A stretch of DNA of 64,000 nt from Nitrospina sp. (GTDB taxonomy: Bacteria > Nitrospinota > Nitrospinia > Nitrospinales > VA-1). Both the position numbers and the translations under genes were made by a program. The notes under the pieces were generated by a model. That model had not been told where the DNA came from and searched no databases. It saw nothing but the letters and a program-made list of their open reading frames with translations. Shown one piece after another: positions 9,383-17,526 of the stretch (its first letter is position 1; each line of letters opens with the position of its first letter). The stretch is from contig JABHBK010000034.1 in NCBI GenBank assembly GCA_018673915.1, forward strand, positions 1-64,000, written 5' to 3'.

Positions 9383-9814
9383 TTAAATAGATCGTACTAC
9401 TCTGGCTGCTTCGGTTAAAGTCCAGAGACCATCAGGGTGAGTGAACTCACCATCCCGGATATTAAGTATCCAGGTACGCATTCGACCTGACACCTGCAAC
9501 GCGACCATGGAAAAGCCTCCGCCTGAAGCAAATTGATCACTGATGTGAATGGTTTTTCCAAACTGATCCGTATTTTCAAATTTTTTATCAAAAACCGTAA
9601 CCATTTCATCTTTGTTGGGAAGACGCCAATCATCATACCCCGCATATTTTTCTTCTCGCAATCCCCGGGCGTAATCAGCACTCTCCTGATAATTGACCCA
9701 TTTCTTTAAATCATTCATGCTATCGGTTTTACACCACATCAACCCATGTGCCTTGGAGGTAACGGTACCGTCTCCGTTGTCTACAAACATATTCTCAGTA
9801 TTATCGTCACTCAT
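9383..9814 (-). CDS. DUF1566 (Lcl-domain) protein
   Basis: A 143-residue protein without a signal peptide. It carries the DUF1566/Lcl C-terminal signature: a start like MFVDNGDGTVTSKAHGLMWC, the middle DDWRLPNKDEMVTVFD, and an aromatic-rich end. The domain is common in environmental bacteria, often in secreted or surface proteins; the biochemical function is unknown. It lies 42 bases upstream of acs in the same direction and could be cotranscribed with it. It is divergent from the HI0074-like gene. Confidence 0.8.
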   Translation of the reverse strand: MSDDNTENMFVDNGDGTVTSKAHGLMWCKTDSMNDLKKWVNYQESADYARGLREEKYAGYDDWRLPNKDEMVTVFDKKFENTDQFGKTIHISDQFASGGGFSMVALQVSGRMRTWILNIRDGEFTHPDGLWTLTEAARVVRSI

Positions 9815-9931
9815 AATGATATAAAATTCTACTTTGATTTAAATTTAAGATAAAATATCACTTCAGCATTTTTTTTACAAAATTTCTTGGCAATATTAAC
9901 CTCAAAAATTAAGTCCCAGTTTAAAATTCAC

Positions 9932-10321
9932 ATGCCTCAACCATCCCTGCCAGAGAAAAAAGTTTTATTAACTCATCTCAACTGGAACCTGCAAAGGTTA
10001 GATGAAGTATTAAAACAGGGAAGTACCGAATATTTCAAAAGTGCTGCCCTGCAACGGTTTGGGCATACCTACACTATGGCTATCAAAAGTATACGTGGTT
10101 TTGGAGAGCCCGAAGGGGAAACCAGTGATATTGAATGTATTGTATTGGCCGCACAAAATGGCTGGATGGAAGAATCACCCCAATGGGAAGAAATGACCGC
10201 AGACTTTAAATGTATCAATCAAAAGCCTCTTGAGCAAGAAGTCGAAGTCATCTATCAGAAACTCCCCCGCTACCATAAAGCTTTCAAAATACTATATTTA
10301 CACCTGCAAAACCTGACCTGA
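9932..10321 (+). CDS. HI0074-type nucleotidyltransferase substrate-binding (HEPN-like) protein
   Basis: 129 residues from ATG 9932; an upstream in-frame TTG at 9887 would add a basic leader with no ribosome site. The helical pattern LNWNLQRLDEVL, FKSAALQRFGHTYTMAIKSI and ECIVLAAQNGW matches the HI0074 family, the HEPN-fold partner of minimal nucleotidyltransferases (HI0073-like). These pairs usually sit side by side, sometimes as toxin-antitoxin modules. Here no MNT gene is adjacent: neighbours are the DUF1566 gene and an ITPA-like gene. It may be an orphan or may act with a distant partner. Confidence 0.75.
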   Translation: MPQPSLPEKKVLLTHLNWNLQRLDEVLKQGSTEYFKSAALQRFGHTYTMAIKSIRGFGEPEGETSDIECIVLAAQNGWMEESPQWEEMTADFKCINQKPLEQEVEVIYQKLPRYHKAFKILYLHLQNLT

Positions 10322-10326
10322 TTTAG

Positions 10327-10869
10327 TTAAAGCATTTCCTTTAGTTTGTCCAGCGCTCTTCTGCGATGAGAAATGGCGTTTTTCTCTTGTGAAAGCATTT
10401 CTGCATACGTTTGTTCATAGCCTTCCGGGATAAAAATCACATCCCAGCCAAAGCCATTCCCCCCCCGGATACGGTCTGCCAAAGTTCCGTTTACTTCCCC
10501 TCGGGCAATTTTCAACCTTTTGCCATCATAAACAGCGAAACAGCAAATTGCAGTGACTCTCCGGTCTTCAAAAGCGTTGACCATCTTTAACATGCCCTGG
10601 CAGCCTACTGTTTCTTCAAACCATTTGACCAATGCTCCAGGCAAACCATTCCAGGCATGAAAGACCAAACCAGAGTCTTCCACCATCACCGGGCGTTGCA
10701 AAACAGAATAAGCTTGCTGGGCCTTATGTCGAACCACCTCATCCAGATCCGGGGTCTGGATTTCATACAGCCCTTCTACTTGCACCGAATCAAGATCCAG
10801 ACCCAAAATTTCACACGCCTCCTTCACCTTATTGGGATTTCCTGTTACAAATTTAAAATTGCTTAACAT
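10327..10869 (-). CDS. HAM1/ITPA-like non-canonical purine NTP pyrophosphatase
   Basis: Removes dITP, ITP and XTP by cleaving them to monophosphates, protecting DNA and RNA. 180 residues from ATG 10869, chosen because GGAGG precedes it at proper distance; the longer frame from 10950 is not supported. The motifs FVTGNPNKVKEA, VEDSGLVFHAWNGLPGALVK and HRRRALDKL are visible. The stretch after LPGALVKWFEETVG (GMLKMVNAFEDRRVTA) is closer to the archaeal/eukaryotic ITPA branch than to typical bacterial RdgB. It ends just before the convergent HI0074-like gene. Confidence 0.87.
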   Translation of the reverse strand: MLSNFKFVTGNPNKVKEACEILGLDLDSVQVEGLYEIQTPDLDEVVRHKAQQAYSVLQRPVMVEDSGLVFHAWNGLPGALVKWFEETVGCQGMLKMVNAFEDRRVTAICCFAVYDGKRLKIARGEVNGTLADRIRGGNGFGWDVIFIPEGYEQTYAEMLSQEKNAISHRRRALDKLKEML

Positions 10870-10931
10870 AACGGAATCCCTCCGCAGGATATTTGCAATA
10901 GCTTTTTCCTGCCAGCAACCCTGTTCTCGGC

Positions 10932-10960
10932 TTGACGAGGGATTGCACATTTGCTATACA
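10932..10960 (+). promoter_or_regulatory. putative sigma70 promoter of the 11019 gene
   Basis: TTGACG (10932-10937), 17-base spacer, TATACA (10955-10960), about 58 bases before the start codon at 11019. A good match, found by eye. Confidence 0.5.
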
Positions 10961-11018
10961 TTGGCCTTCTCCATTCGTCCCATAGCCTTAATATCGATTA
11001 TTTACCTAGTTAAAATTA

Positions 11019-11798
11019 ATGAAACTGCTTACCCGATTGCTCACATATTCTTTTTTACTGGTTTTCCTCAATTCTTGCAGCCAGATTTTTGAGGTCGATG
11101 CCGATGTGCAAGCCAGGCAAGCCTTACTGGATCTGGTTAAAATACAGGAAAAGTTTTATCAGGAAAACAAAAGATATGCCACCGGCCATGCGGAAATAGA
11201 AAAATACAATCTAAAATATCATTCCGGCATTGTTTATCTTGAAATCGAATCCGCAGGAAAAGACACATTCAGAGCTGTTTCCCTGCCAGCAGAATCTACC
11301 ACAGCCCGAGTATTCGCCTATGACAGTGATCAGGGCGGGTTTTATGAAATGGAGGAGGAGGAAGTTTCAAGATATGTCCTCGGAGCTTTGAGAGCTATCC
11401 GCGATGAAAAGCATAAAAAAGAACTCAATGAAGTAACCGGCTGGATTTTAATGAGCGGAATGGGGTTTCTGGGTTTGCGGTTTTTTTCCCGCTATCGATC
11501 TAAAGAAAACAATCCCGGTATTTGGGCCTATATCGTATGTCTGCCGGCTTTAGGTTGGGCGGTCACCCTACTTGGAAATATGGAACCCGATGTGGTATTC
11601 ACCCCAACAATTGGTCAGATTACTTGGGCTGGCTTGGCAGTCGCTCTATTCGCATTTAGTCTGGAAGGCAGGTGGCTAATGAAGAATAAAAGTCTGCAGA
11701 CCCCAGCTCCTTTGATAAGCCTCTCCATATGCACATTGCTCATATCCCTATTGAGTGCTGGAGTCATGGCATACATACTGAAAACTAATGCCTGGTAA
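11019..11798 (+). CDS. membrane lipoprotein of unknown function
   Basis: A 259-residue protein that I do not recognise. It opens with MKLLTRLLTYSFLLVFLNSC, a lipobox with Cys20. Residues ~25-125 are a soluble domain resembling the C-terminal part of pilin-like proteins (QARQALLDLVKIQEKFYQENKRYAT is the pattern seen in type IV pilin pseudopilin cores, but without a prepilin leader). After residue ~140 there are four hydrophobic stretches (GWILMSGMGFLGLRFF, GIWAYIVCLPALGWAVTLL, ITWAGLAVALFAFSL, LISLSICTLLISLLSAGVM). It has a recognisable promoter and stands alone, convergent with the J-domain gene. Confidence 0.7.
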   Translation: MKLLTRLLTYSFLLVFLNSCSQIFEVDADVQARQALLDLVKIQEKFYQENKRYATGHAEIEKYNLKYHSGIVYLEIESAGKDTFRAVSLPAESTTARVFAYDSDQGGFYEMEEEEVSRYVLGALRAIRDEKHKKELNEVTGWILMSGMGFLGLRFFSRYRSKENNPGIWAYIVCLPALGWAVTLLGNMEPDVVFTPTIGQITWAGLAVALFAFSLEGRWLMKNKSLQTPAPLISLSICTLLISLLSAGVMAYILKTNAW

Positions 11799-11803
11799 TT
11801 GGG

Positions 11804-12595
11804 TCAGTTCAAACGAACAGTGAGAATGTGAAGAGTTCCCGGTTTGCCCAAACCCTCCCTTTGGGAGTGAAGAGTAAAGCTTTGTCCATCCTGTGTGTTT
11901 CGTGGAAGGGTGAATTTGAGGGGGCCCTCGGAAGAATTTAATGTCATAACCCTTCCGCCATCAATTTGGTTGCGCTGTATATTCATCTCATAAGAAAAAC
12001 GGGAGTTTGCCGCACTCGTAATTTTCTGGACAGGCACACTCAGGTTCAATACAAGATCACCTCGTCGCTTGGAAAAGATACTGCTCTCCCCCTTGTCCGG
12101 GATTCTAAGAGACATCTGGTTCCAATCTCCTGAGGGAACTTTTATTTCAAAACGGTCCTTACCAGATTTTAAATGGATGCTCGCACCTTTTTGAATGGTG
12201 GATTCTGATAGTTTTATATCAATTTGATTATCCAATTGAAAAACTTTACTGTCCAGATCAACCAGAAAACTCAGACTTGAGGTGAAGGCCCGCTGAACAG
12301 CAGGGTTTTCTTTCAGCCTGTTAAATAGTTTTACCCATTTTTTCGAGTTACGGTTTTGATGCAAAGAAACTGGATGTGCTGGTAGAACATTAGATTTATA
12401 ATGAGTTTCCAGTTTTTCGAAAGCCTGATTGATTTCTTTCAGCCGAGTGTCTGACTGTTGAGGGTCGGTGGTTCTCTTTTCTGGATTCACATCGGGATGA
12501 AATTGTCTGGCGAGGGAGTGGTAAGATTTGCGCACTTTTCGCCAATCTTCCCCCGGGGATACATTTAGGATTTTAAAACATTCAACAATTTGCAT
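11804..12595 (-). CDS. J-domain (DnaJ/CbpA-like) protein
   Basis: 263 residues from ATG 12595; the longer frame from 12658 would need an ATT start. Residues 1-66 are a J domain with the diagnostic HPD (in ARQFHPDVNP), so it should stimulate a DnaK-type Hsp70. No Gly/Phe region or zinc finger follows. The C-terminal ~150 residues (HLKSGKDRFEIKVPSGDWNQ, RRGDLVLNLSVPV, LKFTLPRNTQDGQSF) look like the DnaJ C-terminal substrate-binding fold of CbpA-type proteins, including the RRGDL motif. It is shorter than CbpA (~300). No DnaK or GrpE gene is nearby. Confidence 0.83.
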   Translation of the reverse strand: MQIVECFKILNVSPGEDWRKVRKSYHSLARQFHPDVNPEKRTTDPQQSDTRLKEINQAFEKLETHYKSNVLPAHPVSLHQNRNSKKWVKLFNRLKENPAVQRAFTSSLSFLVDLDSKVFQLDNQIDIKLSESTIQKGASIHLKSGKDRFEIKVPSGDWNQMSLRIPDKGESSIFSKRRGDLVLNLSVPVQKITSAANSRFSYEMNIQRNQIDGGRVMTLNSSEGPLKFTLPRNTQDGQSFTLHSQREGLGKPGTLHILTVRLN

Positions 12596-12851
12596 AAGAG
12601 TCCCTGTATTCAGGATTTGTGCCGCAACCTGAAAAATGGATGACGCTTTAAATATCAATTAGATATAAAAATATCCTCTTTTTGAGGCTGTTGCAACTGG
12701 GAAAATTTTTCTAAAAGGGTCTAAATTTCATAGTTTATTATTTTTCAATGAGTTATATTTAGAATGTTTGATAGGTAATCTCTATCAGCCCGGCAAAATT
12801 TACCCAAACACAAGCAAAACCATTTGAAATTTTGGAACTTTTCCAATTCGC

Positions 12852-13916
12852 ATGATTATGAATAGCCTCGCCATTTCTAGAAACTTCTTTGGCACCTCGG
12901 AAGCCGAACTCAATGAGTTGTTCACCGACTGGGAAGTTGAGACCTATCGGGTGCATCAGGTATTTACCTGGGTCTACCACTACCATTGCCGGGACTTTAA
13001 CGAGATGACTAATCTTTCAAAGTCTTTGCGGTCGCGGTTGGCGGAAAACTTTCATTTTGCGCTTCCAAAAATTCAAAGCCGAACTCATTCCAAAGACGGG
13101 TCTATCAAATATTTATTGGAGTTGGAGGATGGTGCGGTGGTTGAAAGTGTTTGGATGCCTTCAGAGTCCAGAAAAACATTATGCCTTTCCACGCAAGTGG
13201 GATGCCGCTTGAATTGCTCATTTTGTTTAACCGCCAGCTTAGGTCTGAAACGAAATTTGACGGCCGCTGAGATTATCGGACAACATCTCGCAATCAACGC
13301 AGAACTAAAAGAGGAAGACCAAATCACCAATATCGTTTTCATGGGTATGGGTGAACCGTTGGATAATTTGGGACCGGTTGTGAATGCCCTGCGTCTCATG
13401 ACCTCTCCGCAAGCCATGAAAATATCAACAAGAAAAGTAACCGTTTCCACCTCTGGATTGGTGGACAAAATGAAAGCTTTTCAAAATGAAAATATCCACA
13501 TAAATCTTGCCATTTCCCTCAACGCTTCTGATAATGCTACCCGCGATCGATTGATGCCTATAAATAAAAAATATCCTATTGAGGTATTGATAGATTGTCT
13601 CAAGCAATATCCATTAAAACCTCAAAGACGACACACTATTGAGTATGTCCTGCTTGCAGGTATTAACGATTCGGATGAGGATGCGCAGAGACTGGCAAAA
13701 TGGTTGAAAGGTGTCCCCAGTAAGATCAACCTGATTCCCTTTAACTCATTTGATTCCTCTGAATACAGACCTCCCTCTAAAGAGAGAGTTCTAATTTTCC
13801 AAAATTATTTAATCGAACAGAATTTTTCTGCATTTATCAGACAAAACCGGGCCACAGACATACTTGGTGCATGCGGACAGCTTGCAGCACAGTCAGAAGT
13901 GAGCACCCCCAGTTAG
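12852..13916 (+). CDS. rlmN: 23S rRNA (adenine2503-C2)/tRNA A37 methyltransferase
   Basis: Radical-SAM enzyme that methylates C2 of A2503 in 23S rRNA and A37 in some tRNAs. At 354 residues it has normal size. The iron-sulfur motif CxxxCxxC is at C118, C122 and C125 (GCRLNCSFC), followed by GMGEPLDN, the SAM-binding segment KVTVSTSGLV, and a C-terminal catalytic cysteine in ILGACGQ (C341). Start ATG 12852; a second in-frame ATG at 12858 is possible. A small inverted repeat TGATAG/CTATCA at 12769-12787 lies in its upstream region. It is 37 bases before the glycosyltransferase gene and may be cotranscribed with it. Confidence 0.95.
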   Translation: MIMNSLAISRNFFGTSEAELNELFTDWEVETYRVHQVFTWVYHYHCRDFNEMTNLSKSLRSRLAENFHFALPKIQSRTHSKDGSIKYLLELEDGAVVESVWMPSESRKTLCLSTQVGCRLNCSFCLTASLGLKRNLTAAEIIGQHLAINAELKEEDQITNIVFMGMGEPLDNLGPVVNALRLMTSPQAMKISTRKVTVSTSGLVDKMKAFQNENIHINLAISLNASDNATRDRLMPINKKYPIEVLIDCLKQYPLKPQRRHTIEYVLLAGINDSDEDAQRLAKWLKGVPSKINLIPFNSFDSSEYRPPSKERVLIFQNYLIEQNFSAFIRQNRATDILGACGQLAAQSEVSTPS

Positions 13917-13953
13917 ATTTAGATATTGAACCAAAACTCTTTCCAAAATTTTC

Positions 13954-14685
13954 ATGAATAACTCTGAATCCAAAACTCTCGAACTGTCTATTGTTATCCC
14001 GTTGTACAACGAGCGGGATAACCTGATTCCACTTGAAGACAAGCTGGAGACCGAACTATCTAAACTGAACCTGAGTTACGAAATCATTCTTATTGATGAT
14101 GGCAGTATCGATGGAAGCGCGCATTTAATCGAATCAATGAAAAAACATAATCCGCATATCAGGCTTATCCAATTCGGCCATAATCACGGGCAGTCTGCAG
14201 CATTCGCGGCTGGATTTAAAGCCGCCCGTGGAGAGATTTTTGTTACCCTTGATGCCGATTTGCAGAACAACCCTGCCGACATTTATCTTCTTCTTGAAAA
14301 GATGCAGGACTACGACGTGGTCTGCGGCTGGCGCCACAAAAGAAATGATTCGTGGGTTAAAAGGGTTTCCTCAAAAATTGCTAATGCGGTGCGGAATAAA
14401 TTGAGTGAAGAGGAAATTGCTGATACCGGCTGTTCCCTGAAAGCCTTCCGCCGGGAATGTTTCGACAATGTTAAGCTCTTTAAAGGAATGCACCGGTTTT
14501 TCCCCACTTTAATGAAGATGGAGGGATTCCGGGTTACTCAAGTCAAAGTGAGTCACCACCCTCGGCTTCATGGAGAGTCAAAATACAATATTAGAAACCG
14601 GCTGTTTTCTTCTTTCAAGGATTTACTTGCCATCCGCTGGATGAAAAAGCGTCAAATTAACTATGATATTATTAAGGAGGATTAA
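13954..14685 (+). CDS. family 2 glycosyltransferase (DPM1/ArnC-like)
   Basis: A 243-residue GT-A enzyme, likely transferring a sugar from a nucleotide donor to a polyprenyl phosphate. It begins with LSIVIPLYNERDNL, has the acidic metal motif in TLDADLQNNP and the donor-site IDDGSIDG. The acceptor region VVCGWRHKRND, ADTGCSLKAFRRE and HPRLHGESKY is typical of DPM1/ArnC relatives. No C-terminal membrane helices are present, so it is peripheral. Its stop codon directly abuts the next start (14685/14686), which fixes it as the first gene of a tight three-gene unit with a LAB_N protein and a small membrane protein. Confidence 0.87.
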   Translation: MNNSESKTLELSIVIPLYNERDNLIPLEDKLETELSKLNLSYEIILIDDGSIDGSAHLIESMKKHNPHIRLIQFGHNHGQSAAFAAGFKAARGEIFVTLDADLQNNPADIYLLLEKMQDYDVVCGWRHKRNDSWVKRVSSKIANAVRNKLSEEEIADTGCSLKAFRRECFDNVKLFKGMHRFFPTLMKMEGFRVTQVKVSHHPRLHGESKYNIRNRLFSSFKDLLAIRWMKKRQINYDIIKED

Positions 14686-14988
14686 ATGACAACAAACCAA
14701 TGGCTGATCATTGGATTTGTAGGGCAAGCTCTTTTTGGAGCCCGTTTTATTATTCAGTGGATTGTTTCTGAGAAAAAGGGAGAAAGCACCATTCCCCTTG
14801 CGTTTTGGTATTGCAGTATTGGCGGTGCAATTGTACTTTTGACTTATGCCGTACACAGGCAAGACCCCGTTTTCATAGTTGGGCAAAGCCTGGGAAGCAT
14901 TATATACGTTCGCAATCTTGTGCTCATCGACCGCAAGAGAAAAGCCCTGGCCACAGGAGGAGTTGAGGATGAACAAATGGAAAATTAG
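14686..14988 (+). CDS. LAB_N (lipid-A-disaccharide synthase N-terminal domain) membrane protein
   Basis: A 100-residue protein carrying only the LAB_N domain: GFVGQALFGARFIIQWIVSE, STIPLAFWYCSIGGA and GQSLGSIIYVRNLVL. Three hydrophobic segments are visible. Standalone LAB_N proteins are typically encoded beside ArnC-like glycosyltransferases and ArnT-like enzymes and are thought to assist lipid A or polyprenyl-linked sugar modification; that role is inferred from context. The ribosome site AAGGAGG lies at the end of the upstream gene. It overlaps the next gene by 20 bases. Confidence 0.87.
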   Translation: MTTNQWLIIGFVGQALFGARFIIQWIVSEKKGESTIPLAFWYCSIGGAIVLLTYAVHRQDPVFIVGQSLGSIIYVRNLVLIDRKRKALATGGVEDEQMEN

Positions 14989-15169
14989 AATGGGTGGTTT
15001 GGCTCTCCTGGTATTGGGAGCCTTTCTTTTTGTCTGGTCCGTAAAATACGTTCAAGCGGAATGGCCTCAAATATTTACCGGCTTACTCTCCGTATTCAGC
15101 ATCTCCATGGGCTTTGCTTTGCTCATCATGCCGTTGGAGATACAGGAGGATAGTTCAACATCGGATTGA
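14969..15169 (+). CDS. small two-helix membrane protein
   Basis: 66 residues from ATG 14969, preceded by AGGAGGAGTTGAGG, so a good ribosome site is contained in the LAB_N gene it overlaps by 20 bases. Two hydrophobic segments are clear (MGGLALLVLGAFLFVWSVKYV and IFTGLLSVFSISMGFALLIMP), ending in an acidic Ser-rich tail. No known family is recognised. Position and overlap suggest it works with the glycosyltransferase/LAB_N pair. A longer frame from 14879 is not preferred because it would run through most of the LAB_N gene. Confidence 0.6.
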   Translation: MNKWKIRMGGLALLVLGAFLFVWSVKYVQAEWPQIFTGLLSVFSISMGFALLIMPLEIQEDSSTSD

Positions 15170-15406
15170 CCTAATTTTCCTCCTTCACATCCCTCCTGAA
15201 AACACCCTTTTTTCTTACTCAAAAAATAAGTAAAGCCTTTTATAAGCAACAGTTTTGAAAGTTCTTGACTTTACTTAACCCGTATGATATTCCTCTACCT
15301 TCTTCAATCCTTTTAACCTTAAAAACTGGTTAAAAGTTTTGATGAATAGAGGTTTTCCATAGTTGGGAAACGGGTACTTATCGCCTTCTTCAGGCCATTC
15401 ATTTAA

Positions 15407-17503
15407 GTGATGATGAAACAATCTCAGAGTCCTTTAAAAAACACCTTTTTAAAAACCCTTGTCTGTCTGATATTTGTTTATTTGCTCGGACATATAAGCC
15501 CCATTCTTTCTGTCTCTTCTAATACCTTCTTTTCGAATCTGAGTTTTCAGGCCGTGGCATATGCCGAAGAAGATGATGAGGAAGATGAAGACGATGAAGA
15601 CGAAGACGATGAAGAAGGTGAAGAAGAAGGTGAAGAAGGTGAAGAAGGAGAAGCTGAGGAAGAAGATTTATCCTATCTAACCGATATCGGTCCAGCCGCA
15701 GAACATGAGTTTGAAGAATACTCCTTTCTAGGCATGAGCAACCGTAAGTTCACCTGGGCAGCAGCTCAGCTTCATATTCTTTTTGCTTCCTTTATTTTAG
15801 GTTGTCCCATGTTCGTGGTCATCATGGAGGTTATGGGTGCCCGTCGAACTCAGGGAGTTCGTAAAGCTATCATCCTATCAAACGTGTTCCTAGGAGTTCT
15901 CATAGGCGTTGTCATAGGGATCACGGGTGAAATCATAGTTGGAATCCATCATGGTGTGCTCTATGGCATGTGGGCTTGTGCTTTTGGAGCCTTAATCGTT
16001 AGTTTCCTGAATTATTTCCACCGCTTAATGAATATTCGGGCATCTGCCTTTGTTGGAGCGGTGTTCGGTGCCCTGATTTCCATGGGTCTGACTCCCGTTG
16101 AGCATTATGAGGTTTCCGGAATTATTCTTGCTCTGGTTAATGGTGCGGTGGGGGGACTACTCTCTAATGGCATCATGTTTGCCAAATCCGATTTCAAATT
16201 TGAACGTTTGTCTCATGAAATCACCAAAGTAATTGGCATTTGTTACAGTTTTACTGCTTTGACAGGTGGTCTCTTCCTCTTTGTCATGCTGGTTGCCTAC
16301 AAAGATTTCATTACTTATCTAATAGCCTCGTTTCCGACCCTTTTCATGGTGGCCTACCCCACACTGTTTATTCTGGAAACGGTGGTCATGTATATCTATG
16401 TCTATTCGTGGGATCCGCTGAACAAGGCCAACAAAAAAGGCCGTCATATCGTTACAGGTGTCATCCTGAATATTCTGGGGCTTTCTCTCCTAGTAGCTCT
16501 GGATGGACCTGCAACCTTCATGCAGACCCCAACAAAACCCCTTGACCAGCTTCTTAATATCAGCGAGTGGGATAGAATCGCAAATATGGCCTGGATGCCC
16601 TTGAATTATCACCGTCTCGTGGGCAATGGAACCTTTGGCGGTTATATGGTTTGCATCATCGGTGCTTATATGTACCTGTGGTCGGACAAAACAGAAGAGC
16701 GAGAATATTATGATTGGGTAGGTTACATTGGCAACTTGATAGGCGTTGCTATCATGATTCCCCTGCCTGCTATGGGTTATATTTTTGTCCGCGAAATTTA
16801 CCAATATGACGCAACCATCGGCATGTATATCATGTCCGACCGGGAGTCCATGTTCATGCTAGTGCAAGGGCTACTGGTAGGTACTATGTTTAGTGCCAGT
16901 AATATTTATATGTGGGTCAGTATGAAACGTATTGAGAATGCCGAGAGATTTTTCCCGGCCATGAAATTCGGATTCGTACTGATAGTTATATCTGCCACCA
17001 TCTGGTTTACGCCCCGACGATTTTTCGCGACCATGCTCCCTGAACCGGGCATGAACCCAGACATGGTTTTACCGGATAATCTGGCTTTTCTCGCCCTGAT
17101 GGTTTCAAAAAATACCGCAGCATTTTGTTTGGTGACGGTAACGTTCATCAACTACATCTTCTACACCATCGCCACTAAAACTGGAAAAGTACATTATGGC
17201 AAAGTGAATCCGTTAGGCCCTTATGTTCTCATTTTCCTTGGTTTTGCCGATATCTGGCTGATGAGCTGGATGGGTACCATTCGCGAACTGTCGAGAATGA
17301 ATTGGCATATATATAAAGTTTTCAAAGATGTAACTCCGGAAAAGTTTGCACCGTCCTTAGCTGAGTCGGGTTTCCACGTTACTACAATTGTTTGGACTTT
17401 TTTCATCCTGATGACAGCTATCATCTGGATCGGAATCAAGTATCCAAAAACTAAAAAGAAAGAAACTGAGCCTGCGCAAGCCTCACCGCAAATGGCCGAA
17501 TAA
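15407..17503 (+). CDS. cytochrome bd-oxidase subunit I-like membrane protein with acidic N-terminal tract
   Basis: A 698-residue integral membrane protein. Residues ~12-53 look like a long signal peptide ending in VAYA, followed by a 34-residue block of almost only Glu/Asp with Gly (54-87). About 14 hydrophobic helices follow. Parts recall CydA: AQLHILFASFILGCP matches the N-terminal helix whose His ligates a b-type heme; GIHHGVLYG, NYFHRL, NYHRLVGNGTFGG and LDGPATFMQTP resemble further CydA motifs. It lacks a recognisable Q-loop GRQPW motif. I infer a bd-like redox protein paired with the diheme cytochrome c gene 23 bases downstream. Similar bd-like proteins are known in nitrite oxidizers; the function here is not proven. 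ATG 15407 was used; a second ATG lies three bases later. Confidence 0.75.
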   Translation: MMMKQSQSPLKNTFLKTLVCLIFVYLLGHISPILSVSSNTFFSNLSFQAVAYAEEDDEEDEDDEDEDDEEGEEEGEEGEEGEAEEEDLSYLTDIGPAAEHEFEEYSFLGMSNRKFTWAAAQLHILFASFILGCPMFVVIMEVMGARRTQGVRKAIILSNVFLGVLIGVVIGITGEIIVGIHHGVLYGMWACAFGALIVSFLNYFHRLMNIRASAFVGAVFGALISMGLTPVEHYEVSGIILALVNGAVGGLLSNGIMFAKSDFKFERLSHEITKVIGICYSFTALTGGLFLFVMLVAYKDFITYLIASFPTLFMVAYPTLFILETVVMYIYVYSWDPLNKANKKGRHIVTGVILNILGLSLLVALDGPATFMQTPTKPLDQLLNISEWDRIANMAWMPLNYHRLVGNGTFGGYMVCIIGAYMYLWSDKTEEREYYDWVGYIGNLIGVAIMIPLPAMGYIFVREIYQYDATIGMYIMSDRESMFMLVQGLLVGTMFSASNIYMWVSMKRIENAERFFPAMKFGFVLIVISATIWFTPRRFFATMLPEPGMNPDMVLPDNLAFLALMVSKNTAAFCLVTVTFINYIFYTIATKTGKVHYGKVNPLGPYVLIFLGFADIWLMSWMGTIRELSRMNWHIYKVFKDVTPEKFAPSLAESGFHVTTIVWTFFILMTAIIWIGIKYPKTKKKETEPAQASPQMAE

Positions 17504-17526
17504 GTTTATTCAGGAGCAAAAGTGCA

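Noticed and set aside
10632-10856. ORFs opposite the ITPA-like gene
   Set aside because: They are shadows of the minus-strand gene, without ribosome sites or family motifs.
15407-17503. True cytochrome bd quinol oxidase subunit I
   Set aside because: Motif similarity is partial, no GRQPW Q-loop and no cydB beside it; reported as bd-like only.
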